Source: Planctomycetota bacterium
Lineage (GTDB): Bacteria > Planctomycetota > Brocadiia > JAADGH01
Direction of reading: 5' to 3'
Length of the DNA: 64,000 nucleotides
Assembly (NCBI GenBank): GCA_013152475.1
Contig: JAADGH010000078.1
Location: forward strand, 47,092 to 111,091
Part shown: positions 1 to 9,074 of the stretch, piece by piece
How positions within the stretch are numbered: position 1 is the first letter of the stretch
Layout of the letters: each line of letters begins with the position of its first letter
Notes under the pieces: generated by a model
Database searches by the model: none
What the model was told of the DNA's origin: nothing
The model's input: the letters and a program-made list of their open reading frames with translations, nothing else
Translations under genes and position numbers: made by a program

Positions 1-1413
1 ACCGTCGGGCTCGACGGGTGCATAGCCGAGGATATTCTTCTGCTCAAAGTTGTTCCCGCCGTTGCTGCCGGAGCCAAAGCTCATCTGCAGGATGTCGATC
101 ACGATTCGCCGGTGCTTCTTCGGATCGGTGTCTTTGAAACCGAATCCCTCCATGACGCGGACGTACTTGATCTCCCCCGGTTTGGCAGGGGGCAGCTCAC
201 CGACGACGACACGTTTGTCCTGCTTTGGGCGGTCGGAGAGGTAGGCGTTGGTGCAGAGGAACGTCCCGGTTTTCTTGCCCGGAATCACCATGCTGGGGAT
301 CACTGGGGGGGGCGTGCGCTTGTAAATGGCCAGGGCGTCGTAGTCCTGCGCGTTCGGATCGTCGAAGATCAGTTTGCCCGGGCGACCGGTCTTGAAGTCG
401 AAGTAGTAGATGCCCAGGTGCGGGTCCTCGGAGGGGTCCTCACGAAGCGGTCCTGTGGCATGGCCTGGAGAGAAGGAGCAGATCATCCCACCGTTGGGCA
501 GCGGATAGGGCGAGGCATACCGGCCTGCCATGTTGTGGCCGTTGTAGATCTCGCCGGGGGTGAGGATTTTGCGCGAGTGAAGGGGCTTCTCCATGAGCAC
601 ACTGCTCAGGCCGCCGCTATTGTAGTGGCGGTGGCCGGCGGTATCGACGTAGACGACACGGCCGTCGGTCAACTGCTCGGAATAGGACTTGGTGTTGTTG
701 CCCTCCGTGTATCCGCGATGGTTGCCCATGAAGGGCATGAAGACGGTTCCGTCGGGATTGCATGTGGCCAGAGCGAATATGCCGGCGACGCCCTGGTGGT
801 TGCCGTGGTGCTGCCAGCTCGTGAAGAGGAGCCTGCCGTCATTCAGGACGATTGTCGCCGTGTCGGAGCTGAGATTAAACGTGATGCGTTCCGCACCGGA
901 GCCGTCGGGGTTGCAGGTATAGAGGACTTTCGTCGTGTCGCGATCGTACTCGTCTCGGAAGCCGGTCTTGTCAGAGCTGAAAACGATCTTTCCGTTGGGC
1001 AGGTAGTTGGGGTCGATGCAGTCGCCCATGTTCTTCGTGATCTGGCGCAGGCCCGTGCCATCGACATTCATCTCGTAAATATTGTATTTCTCGTTTCGGT
1101 CTTTGGTTTTCTTGGCGGCGAAGATGACCTTCTTGCCGTCATAAGACAGGTCGGGCTGGATGGCGGAGGCGAAATGCTTGCTCGTCAGGTCCGTTAGCTT
1201 GCCATCGGGCCGAGCGGGGATCAGCGTGCACAGCCGGGCCTCATCCGGACGCCGGACGACGCGGAACTGCTCCATGTGCAGCCGGCATCGGCCGTTGGGG
1301 TAATTGGGCACCTGGCAGAACACAATGCCTTTGATTTCCTGCTTCGGCGCGGCATCACAAAGCAAAGGCAAGATAAACATGGCAGCGAAAAGTGGCAATA
1401 TGCAGCGTCTCAT
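1..1413 (-). CDS. Secreted PD40/TolB-type beta-propeller protein (3' end cut by window)
   Basis: Reading leftward from an ATG at 1413, about 470 codons stay open to the window edge, so the C-terminus is missing. GGAGGTGA sits 4 nt before the ATG. A signal peptide covers roughly residues 1-22. Propeller blades are seen in repeats such as YNIYEMNVDGTGLRQIT, a PNYLPNGKIVFSSD segment and a second NPDGSG-x-x-R-IT repeat, the pattern of PD40/WD40-like TolB proteins. Large secreted members of this type, some related to the middle domain of hydrazine synthase alpha, are common in Planctomycetota. No heme motif is visible in the part present. It is third in an operon, 26 bp after the TPR/heme protein, so it may act with those two proteins outside the cytoplasm. 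A binding role is more likely than catalysis, but no substrate can be named. Confidence 0.75.
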   Translation of the reverse strand, partial: MRRCILPLFAAMFILPLLCDAAPKQEIKGIVFCQVPNYPNGRCRLHMEQFRVVRRPDEARLCTLIPARPDGKLTDLTSKHFASAIQPDLSYDGKKVIFAAKKTKDRNEKYNIYEMNVDGTGLRQITKNMGDCIDPNYLPNGKIVFSSDKTGFRDEYDRDTTKVLYTCNPDGSGAERITFNLSSDTATIVLNDGRLLFTSWQHHGNHQGVAGIFALATCNPDGTVFMPFMGNHRGYTEGNNTKSYSEQLTDGRVVYVDTAGHRHYNSGGLSSVLMEKPLHSRKILTPGEIYNGHNMAGRYASPYPLPNGGMICSFSPGHATGPLREDPSEDPHLGIYYFDFKTGRPGKLIFDDPNAQDYDALAIYKRTPPPVIPSMVIPGKKTGTFLCTNAYLSDRPKQDKRVVVGELPPAKPGEIKYVRVMEGFGFKDTDPKKHRRIVIDILQMSFGSGSNGGNNFEQKNILGYAPVEPDG

Positions 1414-1439
1414 CGGGTCACCTCCGGGTTCCACCCTCT

Positions 1440-3524
1440 TTATTTGTTGTCGGCCACGATGTCCACGTCGTACATCTTCCATTTGATCGCCACCGCGCTC
1501 AATGGCCAGTCGCCGGCGGCGCGGGGCAGCTTGACAAAGAGACAGTTCGGCCCTTTGTTCAGTCTTACGAATTTGTGGAGCCGGAGCGGGTAGTAGGCCC
1601 TCCGTCCGGGCCTCACCGCCTTCACCATCTCTCCATTGAGCCACACCTTTGCCCCGCCCTTCAGGGTCAAGACCAACTCCACCTCCCGGTCGGCGTCGCT
1701 ATGCACCGTCGCCGTCGCGTACGCGATGCCCCATCCGGGGATGGCCTTGACGATGTTGATCTCCGGATAGTCCTCGATCTTCTTCCAGCCGATCTTCTGG
1801 CCCATGGACTCGTAGCTCTTTTTTAGATCGGGAATGGGCTCCTTCTCCGGCGGATACTCGATGTCGTAGCCCAAATGGTATTTCGGCTTCTTGCTGGGGT
1901 TTGGGAAGGGGCCGACCACATGCCAGGGGCCGAAGGCGAGGGACGGCTGCTCCTCGTTCATGTCCTGGTAGCACACGCGGTACTTGCCCGGATAGAGCCG
2001 GGCCGTCTGGCCCTGGTAGCCCGTCACAAGATACTTCTCGGTCTCCAGGTTGTAGAGCTTCTGAGGGACGGTGGATACCAGGTTCTCCGGGGTCACCTGT
2101 TTGAACGTGAACAGCCCGGTGGGGATGGTGAATTCCTCACCGGCTTTCAGGTTGAAGTCCTTGGCAATATAGCCGGAGGGGAACCCGACCCGGATGGTGT
2201 ATTCCCCCGGAGGCAATATCTCGACCTTCCCCGCCGGCGGTCTCTTGCAGCAGCGAGCCTTCTTATAGATCCAGTACTGTCGCTGCGAGTCCTTGCGCAG
2301 GCCCTTGGCGCTCATGCGGACCCGGGCCATGTTCTTGATCTTGTTCCACTGCTGCCGTGCGCGTTGGAGCAGCCCGGCGACGGACATGGCGCGGACGATC
2401 TTTGCCGCCATGCCGTAGTTGCCCAGGCCCTGCTCGATCTTCATGAGAAGCGTGTTGTTTCCTTTCGCCAGCCGGACGAAGATGTGGTCGTTGTCCGGGT
2501 TCACTCCGCGTCGCACGGGATGGGTCCAGATAGGCTTGCCGTTCAGCCAGACCTTGCATCCGTCGTCGCTGCCGACGCGAAGCTCCACCACCTGGTTCTT
2601 GTCTGAGGGGATGGTCGCAAGGCCGTAAAACACGGCATTGCCGAACGGCCCCAACGATTTGTCAAGCTCGCGAACCTGTTGGCCGTTCATCTTTTGCCAT
2701 TTGACCTTCGTTGGCTTGTCCCTCGCGGCAATGACGGCATCGCACAGACCGCAGAACGTCTTGCCTGCGGTGACGAAGGTCTGGTTTTTCGCGAACAGCT
2801 TGTTCGCTCGGGCCTGGACGGTTTTCATAATGTCGGCGAAGTAGGCGGCCGCGCCGACCGCGCCCTCGTTGGCGTTTGTCGTGCCGGGCTTGCAGGCCGT
2901 CTGGAGGATCATCATGATGGATTTGATGTCGCTCAGGCTGTCGGCAAACTTTGTCATCTCCTCTTTGTTTTTCGGGTAGACCATCTTCACGCACGGCATG
3001 GCCTTCTTGCCGAAGTCCATGCCTTTGCCTCGGCACAGATTGTGGCACTCGGCGCAGCTCTGGGTCATCTTGGCCCAGGCCGCCTTGCAGGCCGCGGGGT
3101 CGCCCGGCTTGCCGTCGTAGGCGGCATCTAACGAGATCTCTTTCTCGGGGGGGTAGGGGATTTCCAGGCCCTTCCCCTCGTGGGGATTGGGGAACGGGCC
3201 GATGATCTGCCACTCATTGATGAGCGTGGAGTCTTCCTGCGAAGGGAGCTTGCTCTGGGCTTTCTCCAGGAGCTTGATGGCCTCGTCGAATTTCTGCCCG
3301 CGCATCAGGATGCGGGCCGCGCCCGCCAGGGCGTAGGGGTTGTCCGGCTGTGCCTTCAGCACCTCCTTGAATGCTGCGTGCGCCTCGGCCCACTTCTGCT
3401 GCGTCATGCAGCGCGAGGCGCGGTTGAGTTCGTCGATGACCCCCGCCTCGTCCAACGCAAGACAGGCAAGGCAGGAGAGGAGAATCGAGAGAAGCAGAAT
3501 TGTTCCGGCTGATCGGTAGCTCAA
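1440..3524 (-). CDS. Exported TPR protein with a CxxCH motif and two GPFPNP/VWLNG modules
   Basis: This 694-residue exported protein starts at a TTG, supported by GGAGGT 6 nt upstream. The N-terminus is a signal peptide ending in LLSCLAC, possibly lipidated. Residues 25-90 contain about two TPR units. Two copies of a beta-sandwich-like module follow, each opening with W-x-x-x-GPFPNP (near 104 and 538) and ending with VWLNG then a KG-x-N-x-L strand. Such modules resemble carbohydrate-binding domains. Inside the first copy is a helical, Cys-rich insert with CAECH at 157-161, a candidate c-type heme site, followed by further Cys including CGLC. It lies 30 bp after the YVTN/di-heme gene and 26 bp before the PD40 gene. 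Heme attachment is inferred from the motif alone. Confidence 0.75.
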   Translation of the reverse strand: MSYRSAGTILLLSILLSCLACLALDEAGVIDELNRASRCMTQQKWAEAHAAFKEVLKAQPDNPYALAGAARILMRGQKFDEAIKLLEKAQSKLPSQEDSTLINEWQIIGPFPNPHEGKGLEIPYPPEKEISLDAAYDGKPGDPAACKAAWAKMTQSCAECHNLCRGKGMDFGKKAMPCVKMVYPKNKEEMTKFADSLSDIKSIMMILQTACKPGTTNANEGAVGAAAYFADIMKTVQARANKLFAKNQTFVTAGKTFCGLCDAVIAARDKPTKVKWQKMNGQQVRELDKSLGPFGNAVFYGLATIPSDKNQVVELRVGSDDGCKVWLNGKPIWTHPVRRGVNPDNDHIFVRLAKGNNTLLMKIEQGLGNYGMAAKIVRAMSVAGLLQRARQQWNKIKNMARVRMSAKGLRKDSQRQYWIYKKARCCKRPPAGKVEILPPGEYTIRVGFPSGYIAKDFNLKAGEEFTIPTGLFTFKQVTPENLVSTVPQKLYNLETEKYLVTGYQGQTARLYPGKYRVCYQDMNEEQPSLAFGPWHVVGPFPNPSKKPKYHLGYDIEYPPEKEPIPDLKKSYESMGQKIGWKKIEDYPEINIVKAIPGWGIAYATATVHSDADREVELVLTLKGGAKVWLNGEMVKAVRPGRRAYYPLRLHKFVRLNKGPNCLFVKLPRAAGDWPLSAVAIKWKMYDVDIVADNK

Positions 3525-3554
3525 GGTGCAACCTCCGGGAGTCTGGGCCCCCTG

Positions 3555-5411
3555 TCACAGTGTCATCAGGAACGCAACGAGATCGTCGATCTCCTGTTTC
3601 GAGAGAGTCGACGTCGTCCCGTGCTGGTCGTCTTTATTGAACTTGGTGAGCACTTCTTTCAGCGTCGCCGCCCGGCCGTCGTGGAGGTACGGCGCTGTGC
3701 GATACATCTCCCGCAGCGTGGGTGTGTCGAATTCACGGTGCTCCTTGAAGTCCCGTTTCCCGTGGGTGCCCACGTCGAACATCTGCAGGTTCGTAAAGAG
3801 CGGCGGCGGGTGGCACACATTGCAGCCCGCCTTGCCGAATACCTTCTGGCCGCGTTTGGCCGCCTCGTCGAGAGAGCCGTCCGGTTTCCGGTGCCACGGG
3901 CTCGGAATGAATTTAACCGAACGCAGGTAGGCGGCCACCGCGTCCATTTCCTTCTTGGTGGGCTGGGCGAACTGGATGAACTTGAAGCCTTTCTCCACGG
4001 CCACCTCCATGCTGGCGCGGACACCCAGCGCCATCACGGGCGGCGTCTGCCACGCCCCCACAAGGGACTTCGCGTTCTTCGGGTTCGTCATGCCGTCGTT
4101 GAGCAGGTCCCAATTCACACCATCGGCCCGCACCCCGGGATGGCAGCTTGTGCAGCTCAGCCATTGCTGAAAGCAATACGTGGCGCTGTTGAAGAGGAAT
4201 TCTCCCTTGCGCTCGACGGTCATCTCGAGCGGCGGCCCCACGCGAATCTTTGCCTTGATCTTACACGTCTTCGGGTCGAGGGCCGTAACGGTGTCGGAGA
4301 AGTAGTTGGCCACATACACCGTCCCGTCCGAGGGCGACACGGCGATGCCCTTCGGCCCGAGGCCGCCGCAGTCCACTCTCTTGATGACGCCGTCTCTCCC
4401 CCACAAGAACCCCAGGTTCACATGGGCATAGGCCAGGCGCTCGGGCTTCGTGTCCTTGATGAGCTCGTGCAGCCTGGGCAGGTCGATGACCGACAGCTTG
4501 TGGATGCCTCGGTTCGTAATGAACAGTGTGTTCCCGTCCTTCGAGATGGCCACGCCGTATGGGTTGGCCGCCCCGGAGCTCACGTTGTCGAGGAGGACGG
4601 TGACGATCTTCTCGTTCGGGTCCTGAAGGGGAATAATGGTCAACGCGTTCGTCTGAATCCAGCCCTGCTGGAGCTGCGAGGGGGTGATGTTGAAGTTCGG
4701 GCGATGGTGCACCGTGTAGGCGTATTTGCCGTCGGCGGAGATTGTGATGCCTCTCCCCATAAGCATGGTGCCGGGCGACCGCTTCTCGCCCACGACCTTG
4801 CGGCTTGCCGTATCAATGACGGAAACGACAGCCGTCAGCTTCGGGTTCGTGGCCGGTTGATCGGAGAAGAAGTTGTTTACGAGGAGCGTCTTGCCGTCGG
4901 GGGTGATGGCCAGGAACGAGGGGGCGCGCACCACCTTGATGCGGCCGACTTCCTTGCGCTGGGCCACGTCGATGACCGACACATCATTCGAGATGAAGTT
5001 GGCCGAGTAGAGCGTCTTGCCGTCGGGCGACAGGCACAGCCCCGTCGGCTCATACCCGCACTTCACCGTGGCGGTCACCTTTCCGGCGGCGGGATCGACA
5101 AAGCTGATCGAATGGCCCCGCGTATCGGCCACGAACACCGTCTTGCCGTCCGGGCTGACCACGACGCCGGTGGGATACTGTCCCACGGGAATTTCTTTCG
5201 TCACCGTTTTCGATCCGGCGTCGATTACGGACAGGGAGTCCGCCGTCTGGTTCGTGACATAGACGAACTTGCCGTCCGGAGAACAGGCAACGCCGACGGG
5301 CGACTTGTATGCGGGCTGCGGCCTTGGCGGCGCGCTGTTCGCCATCCTGCCGAGCGCGGCACAAAGAAGGAAAAACGTGAAGGATCGTGCGATGACTCTC
5401 ATCCGCCTCAT
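3555..5411 (-). CDS. YVTN beta-propeller fused to di-heme cytochrome c peroxidase/MauG-like domain
   Basis: This 618-residue secreted protein has a signal peptide (residues 1-26), a YVTN propeller (about 35-400) with repeats such as SPDGKTVFVAD and SPDGKTLYSAN, and a C-terminal di-heme region. CTSCH near 420 and CNVCH near 530 are the two c-type heme sites. Between them and after are sequences typical of MauG/CcpA-like enzymes, including FDTPTLREMYRTAPYLHDGR and a final helix LSKQEIDDLVAFL. Family members reduce peroxide or oxidise protein or small substrates in the periplasm using two hemes. The ATG at 5411 has AGGAGGT 5 nt upstream. It is the first gene of the operon that includes the TPR/CxxCH and PD40 proteins. 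The substrate is unknown. Confidence 0.85.
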   Translation of the reverse strand: MRRMRVIARSFTFFLLCAALGRMANSAPPRPQPAYKSPVGVACSPDGKFVYVTNQTADSLSVIDAGSKTVTKEIPVGQYPTGVVVSPDGKTVFVADTRGHSISFVDPAAGKVTATVKCGYEPTGLCLSPDGKTLYSANFISNDVSVIDVAQRKEVGRIKVVRAPSFLAITPDGKTLLVNNFFSDQPATNPKLTAVVSVIDTASRKVVGEKRSPGTMLMGRGITISADGKYAYTVHHRPNFNITPSQLQQGWIQTNALTIIPLQDPNEKIVTVLLDNVSSGAANPYGVAISKDGNTLFITNRGIHKLSVIDLPRLHELIKDTKPERLAYAHVNLGFLWGRDGVIKRVDCGGLGPKGIAVSPSDGTVYVANYFSDTVTALDPKTCKIKAKIRVGPPLEMTVERKGEFLFNSATYCFQQWLSCTSCHPGVRADGVNWDLLNDGMTNPKNAKSLVGAWQTPPVMALGVRASMEVAVEKGFKFIQFAQPTKKEMDAVAAYLRSVKFIPSPWHRKPDGSLDEAAKRGQKVFGKAGCNVCHPPPLFTNLQMFDVGTHGKRDFKEHREFDTPTLREMYRTAPYLHDGRAATLKEVLTKFNKDDQHGTTSTLSKQEIDDLVAFLMTL

Positions 5412-5496
5412 TTGCGACCTCCTGGGGGGTCAACGTGCGACTGTTCTCGCCCATTGCGGGCGGCGCCCAAAGTTGGGTCCGGCAGGGATTCGATCC

Positions 5497-6759
5497 CTAC
5501 TTCTTTGCGATGGCCACCCCTTCGATCTCGACGAGCAGCTCGGGCCGGCACACGTCGGCGACGGCGTAGATCGTGGGCAGCTCGCCGAGTCGTTTCTCAC
5601 AGATGGCTCGGGTTTTCTCGTAGTCCCCCTTGTTTTTGATGTAGACGCGCGCCAGAGCGAGGTCCTTGAGTGTTGCGCCCAGGCCCGGCATGCCGTATCT
5701 CTGAAAATTGCCCGCCGAGATCAGGGCCTCGATGTTATCGAGGGTCTGATTCGTCTGACCCTCCACGTCGCCGATGAACTTCGTTTCCGAGTTCACAATG
5801 CTTGCCGTACCGGAGATGAGTACGGTAGCGCATCCCCCTACGACCACCGCCATTGCGCGGCAGAACTTCGGGCTTTTCGGACTGTATGTCGTTTCGTAGT
5901 CGAAGGCAGCGGTCTGCTGCGGGTTCTCCATGGGGAGGAGGGTCACGTCCTCTCTATCCGTGGCCAATGCGACAGATCCCATAAGCACATCGGCGCCCTC
6001 TGTGCCGATGCCGGTGCTTGCGGGATACACTACGCCTTTGAAACTCGACGGCACGTGGTCTCTGAGAAATAGTATTTTTTCGTAGAAATCCGTGCGCGCA
6101 CGGTTGAGTTCCTTGTAGCGCTGCGTGTCGCCTTCGGGCCCGACGATGTCCCCCAGGTACAGCCAGGTGCGGATGACCTGCTCGTATCGAAAGCCCTGGC
6201 TCGCGAGGATGCTCCGCATCCTCTCGAACGCGTTGAGCGAGCGATCGTAGACCTTCGTCCCATCGGTCTGCGGCACCACTCGCGCGCAATGCGCCCAGGC
6301 GATCTCGTCATGCTTCACAACTACCAGGTTGTCGGAGTATCGATGGATCTCGACACCCTCGCCAACCCGCCCCACGCCCCACGCCTCAATCTCGACGTCC
6401 TTTCCCCCGCAGGGCGGCTGCACAATATAGCTCGTGGCGGGCAGGGCCTCGCCATAGAAGTCTTCTATGATCTTCCTGCATTCTTCGCGTTGGTTGATGT
6501 CTCGGATGAAGACGGCTTGCCGAACAATCGTGCCGAAGGCGGTCTCGTCTCGGATGACCGATTCGATGGTCTGGAGCGCGTCGTGAGACTGGTCGAGGAA
6601 CGTGCCCCCCGCCCTGGGGACCGCGCTTGCGAACACATGCTTGACCTGGTTGAGATCAACAACGGAGTAGCCCACCCCATCCGAGGAGACTTTTCTTATC
6701 ATACGCGTATCCTGCAGGGTTGTTCGACAGCCACCTTCGCCGGAGACGAAGTAGCGCAC
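5497..6759 (-). CDS. Tandem RidA/YjgF-like protein, chorismatase (FkbO/Hyg5)-related architecture
   Basis: About 420 residues form two successive RidA/YjgF-like halves. The first (about 40-180) includes FGTIVRQAVFIRD and the second (about 270-415) includes LKDLALARVYIKN and a C-terminal VCRPELLVEIEGVA, a typical RidA end. Single RidA proteins deaminate reactive enamines, while two-domain relatives include chorismatases of the FkbO/Hyg5 group. The sequence alone does not say which activity this protein has. GTG at 6759 is the most upstream start; ATG at 6702 has AGGA 7 nt upstream and is a credible alternative, but the residues before it (SGEGGCRTT) look protein-like. The stop is 85 bp upstream of the YVTN/di-heme gene, so co-transcription is possible. 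It appears cytoplasmic. Confidence 0.75.
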   Translation of the reverse strand: MRYFVSGEGGCRTTLQDTRMIRKVSSDGVGYSVVDLNQVKHVFASAVPRAGGTFLDQSHDALQTIESVIRDETAFGTIVRQAVFIRDINQREECRKIIEDFYGEALPATSYIVQPPCGGKDVEIEAWGVGRVGEGVEIHRYSDNLVVVKHDEIAWAHCARVVPQTDGTKVYDRSLNAFERMRSILASQGFRYEQVIRTWLYLGDIVGPEGDTQRYKELNRARTDFYEKILFLRDHVPSSFKGVVYPASTGIGTEGADVLMGSVALATDREDVTLLPMENPQQTAAFDYETTYSPKSPKFCRAMAVVVGGCATVLISGTASIVNSETKFIGDVEGQTNQTLDNIEALISAGNFQRYGMPGLGATLKDLALARVYIKNKGDYEKTRAICEKRLGELPTIYAVADVCRPELLVEIEGVAIAKK

Positions 6760-6811
6760 CGCGCTGATGCGCCAATCACATGGGTTTTGCTGTCCACAGG
6801 CAGCCCTCGAA

Positions 6812-7417
6812 TCAGGGAGTTCGCTGCTGAATCTTGCCGGTCTCCAGAATCGTGATCGTTTCCTCTGCCGCGCCTTTCAAGTCGAGATCCCTCTGCTTCT
6901 TGCTGAACGCCTTCAGCGGCTTAACGGCGGATTTGTCGCCGATTCGCTGCAGCGCGAATATCGCCGCCCTCTGCACGTTCTTGTCCTTGTCTTTCAGCAT
7001 CTTCACGATGGGGGCGAGGGCGGATTGCTCCTTGAGAAGCCCCAGCGCCTCAACCGCGCCTTGGCGGACCTTGGGGGCCTTGTCCGTGAGAAGCCCCTTC
7101 AACGGTTCGACGCCCTTTTTCGCCCCCAGCATGCCAAGCCCCGCGGCGGCGGCGCGACGGACGATGGCGTCCTCATCGTTCAGCGCATGGATGAGTATCG
7201 AGGCGGAACCCAGGTCTTTCTTCTCAACAAGTTCGTGGATCGCCTGGGCCTTCACCCACGGGTCGGACGCCGTCTCGATGGTTTTCTTGAGGCGGCCAAT
7301 TTCCTTCTGCGGCTTGGCGATTTTCACGTAATAGTACATCATCCCGCCGATGAAGACGAGTGCGGCCGCCGCCACGGCCATTCGCGAACCCCATGATGAT
7401 GCGCCTTCTGCACTCAT
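6812..7417 (-). CDS. Membrane-anchored HEAT-repeat protein
   Basis: This 201-residue protein has one N-terminal membrane segment (about 14-31) followed by helical HEAT-type repeats (about 50-185). Repeats read like ALNDEDAIVRRAAAAGLGML, then LLTDKAPKVRQGAVEALGLL and LKDKDKNVQRAAIFALQRIG. HEAT repeats are protein-binding scaffolds, so a role in holding a partner at the membrane is inferred. The ATG at 7417 is preceded by GGAGGGAT at about 8 nt spacing. A plausible promoter lies 57-85 bp upstream. No catalytic motif is seen. Confidence 0.75.
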   Translation of the reverse strand: MSAEGASSWGSRMAVAAAALVFIGGMMYYYVKIAKPQKEIGRLKKTIETASDPWVKAQAIHELVEKKDLGSASILIHALNDEDAIVRRAAAAGLGMLGAKKGVEPLKGLLTDKAPKVRQGAVEALGLLKEQSALAPIVKMLKDKDKNVQRAAIFALQRIGDKSAVKPLKAFSKKQRDLDLKGAAEETITILETGKIQQRTP

Positions 7418-7473
7418 GATGCGCGATCCCTCCGCTGGCTATTCTCTCGAACAAACGCACCCATACAACTAAG

Positions 7474-7502
7474 AATGTAACCCCTATGCGCACACGTGTC
7501 AA
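7474..7502 (-). promoter_or_regulatory. Sigma-70-like promoter for the HEAT-repeat gene
   Basis: Read on the minus strand, a perfect TTGACA (7497-7502) is followed after 17 bp by TACATT (7474-7479). It points to the HEAT gene start at 7417. The -10 box matches consensus at only four of six positions. Confidence 0.45.
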
Positions 7503-7505
7503 GCA

Positions 7506-8993
7506 TCAATCGGCTTTCTTCTTTCCGGGAGGCCCCGCCTTTTCATTCTTGAGGACATGATCAAGACGCCTCAATCCCGACTGGTCCCAGGACACACCGA
7601 GATCGGTCCCGTCACTCGCCTTGCCCCTGGCAGGGCTATCGGGCAGAAGGCGAAAATCGGCATCGTCGTCCACAAGTTGCGGGGGATCGTGAATCGAGTG
7701 TATGTCATGTCCCGTTGCGTTCCGCCATGTCTCCATGACGTTGTATTGCTTGGCCCCCCAGTAGCCCATAAAGTCCGTGCCATCGATCAGGTTGTAATCG
7801 CACACGGCCCTCTTGACCGTGGGGCCGAAGGAAAGGGCCGCCTTGCCGCACCGGACGAGGATGTTGTTCATCACGGTGACCCCGTCCGACCGCTCCACGC
7901 GAATCAGCGCCTTGTAGGCGGTGGAAACCGTATTGTGCAGGATCATGGAATTGTCCGAGAGTGAGACCTTGATCCCCTCTTCTCCACGGGCGATATTGAC
8001 GATATTATTTACGAGAATCGTCCCGGGCGAGCGTGCGATCTTTATGCCCCAGAACTCGCTGCTCACGGCCACGTTGTCAATGATAACCGACTGCGGCCCC
8101 TGCTCCACGGCGATCCCCACGCGATTGTCGCCGCACACATTGGCCAGAATGGCCACATTCGCGGAGGTCGCCCGTATCCCGAAATTGCTGTGTTCGGCCA
8201 GGTTTTCCGCAACGATGGCCCGCTCGCATCCGCCGCTGATCGATAGGGCCGTATCCTTGGCCCTGGAACAGCTAATGCCTTGCACAATAAGCCCCGGGGC
8301 CGAGAGGGCCCGTATGCAAAAGGCCTGACGGTTCGCCACGTCGATAATCGGTTTCGCATCCTTCGCGGCGCGGAGAAGGATGTTCTTCTTGCCCCGAATG
8401 ACGACGGTCTCGTTGTACGTGCCGCTGTCGGCGATCTCGATGACGTCGCCATCGGACGCGGCCTTCACCGCCTCGCCGATGGTCTTATGGCCCCCGCCGT
8501 CCTGACGCACGACAAGCACCTTGCCCTTGATCCCCTTTCTCGCCACCGCGATGAGCTTGCTGATCTGCTCCGTGCTGTCCGGCGGAGGGAAGGGCACAGG
8601 CGCCTTTACCACCGGCGGCGGCGCGACCACCGCCGGAGCAGAAGGCGGCGGGGAGGGCGGCGTGGGCTCAGGTGGGCTTACGGGCTCTACGGCAGCCGGC
8701 TCGACGGGACCGGGAGCGGGACGGGACGGCTCGTGAAGTTTTTTCTGAATCCACGGGATGAGATAAACCACCCCGAGGAAGAGCAGCAGGGCGTGGAACG
8801 ACAGAAAAACCACCGTCGGCAGCCACGATCGCCTCTGCCCTCGCTGGCGGCGTTCGCGGTCCCGCTTCTGCTCCAAGTTCTCCGACGAATGGTCGGGTTC
8901 CGGGCCTTGATTATCCTTTTTGTACGGCAGCATCCCAGTCCATATACAGTACCGAAGCTCTCCAAATGATGATACCACATGGACCTGCGCCAT
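7506..8993 (-). CDS. Membrane-anchored right-handed beta-helix protein
   Basis: About 495 residues: a charged cytoplasmic N-terminus, one membrane segment (about residues 58-78, starting LPTVVFLSFHALLLF), a long proline-rich linker (about 90-140) and a parallel beta-helix (about 155-470). The helix shows rung-like repeats such as DGDVIEIADSGTYNETVVI and motifs of the form x-I-x-x-N-x-V. Such folds occur in pectate lyases, polysaccharide lyases and DUF1565/NosD-like proteins. No clear catalytic triad was identified, so enzyme activity is unproven. ATG at 8993 gives the longest form; ATG at 8933 (beginning MLPYKK) removes 20 poorly conserved-looking residues and may be the true start. Neither has a strong ribosome site. 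It is divergent from the MDR dehydrogenase gene. Confidence 0.7.
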   Translation of the reverse strand: MAQVHVVSSFGELRYCIWTGMLPYKKDNQGPEPDHSSENLEQKRDRERRQRGQRRSWLPTVVFLSFHALLLFLGVVYLIPWIQKKLHEPSRPAPGPVEPAAVEPVSPPEPTPPSPPPSAPAVVAPPPVVKAPVPFPPPDSTEQISKLIAVARKGIKGKVLVVRQDGGGHKTIGEAVKAASDGDVIEIADSGTYNETVVIRGKKNILLRAAKDAKPIIDVANRQAFCIRALSAPGLIVQGISCSRAKDTALSISGGCERAIVAENLAEHSNFGIRATSANVAILANVCGDNRVGIAVEQGPQSVIIDNVAVSSEFWGIKIARSPGTILVNNIVNIARGEEGIKVSLSDNSMILHNTVSTAYKALIRVERSDGVTVMNNILVRCGKAALSFGPTVKRAVCDYNLIDGTDFMGYWGAKQYNVMETWRNATGHDIHSIHDPPQLVDDDADFRLLPDSPARGKASDGTDLGVSWDQSGLRRLDHVLKNEKAGPPGKKKAD

Positions 8994-9008
8994 TCAACAC
9001 GATAATGC

Positions 9009-9037
9009 TTGAACTGCCCGCGCGCAACCAGTATAAA
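9009..9037 (+). promoter_or_regulatory. Sigma-70-like promoter for the MDR dehydrogenase gene
   Basis: TTGAAC (9009-9014), a 17-bp spacer and TATAAA (9032-9037) lie 38 bp before the ATG at 9075. It sits in the short divergent gap next to the beta-helix gene. Confidence 0.6.
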
Positions 9038-9074
9038 ATCCAGTCGTTTCACATCATAGCGAAAGGAGCAAGAG

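Noticed and set aside
3621..5639. Long plus-strand open frame opposite the YVTN/di-heme gene
   Set aside because: It is antisense to a gene with clear heme and propeller motifs, is rich in Arg/Val/Gly, and has no family motif; a by-product of GC-rich third positions.
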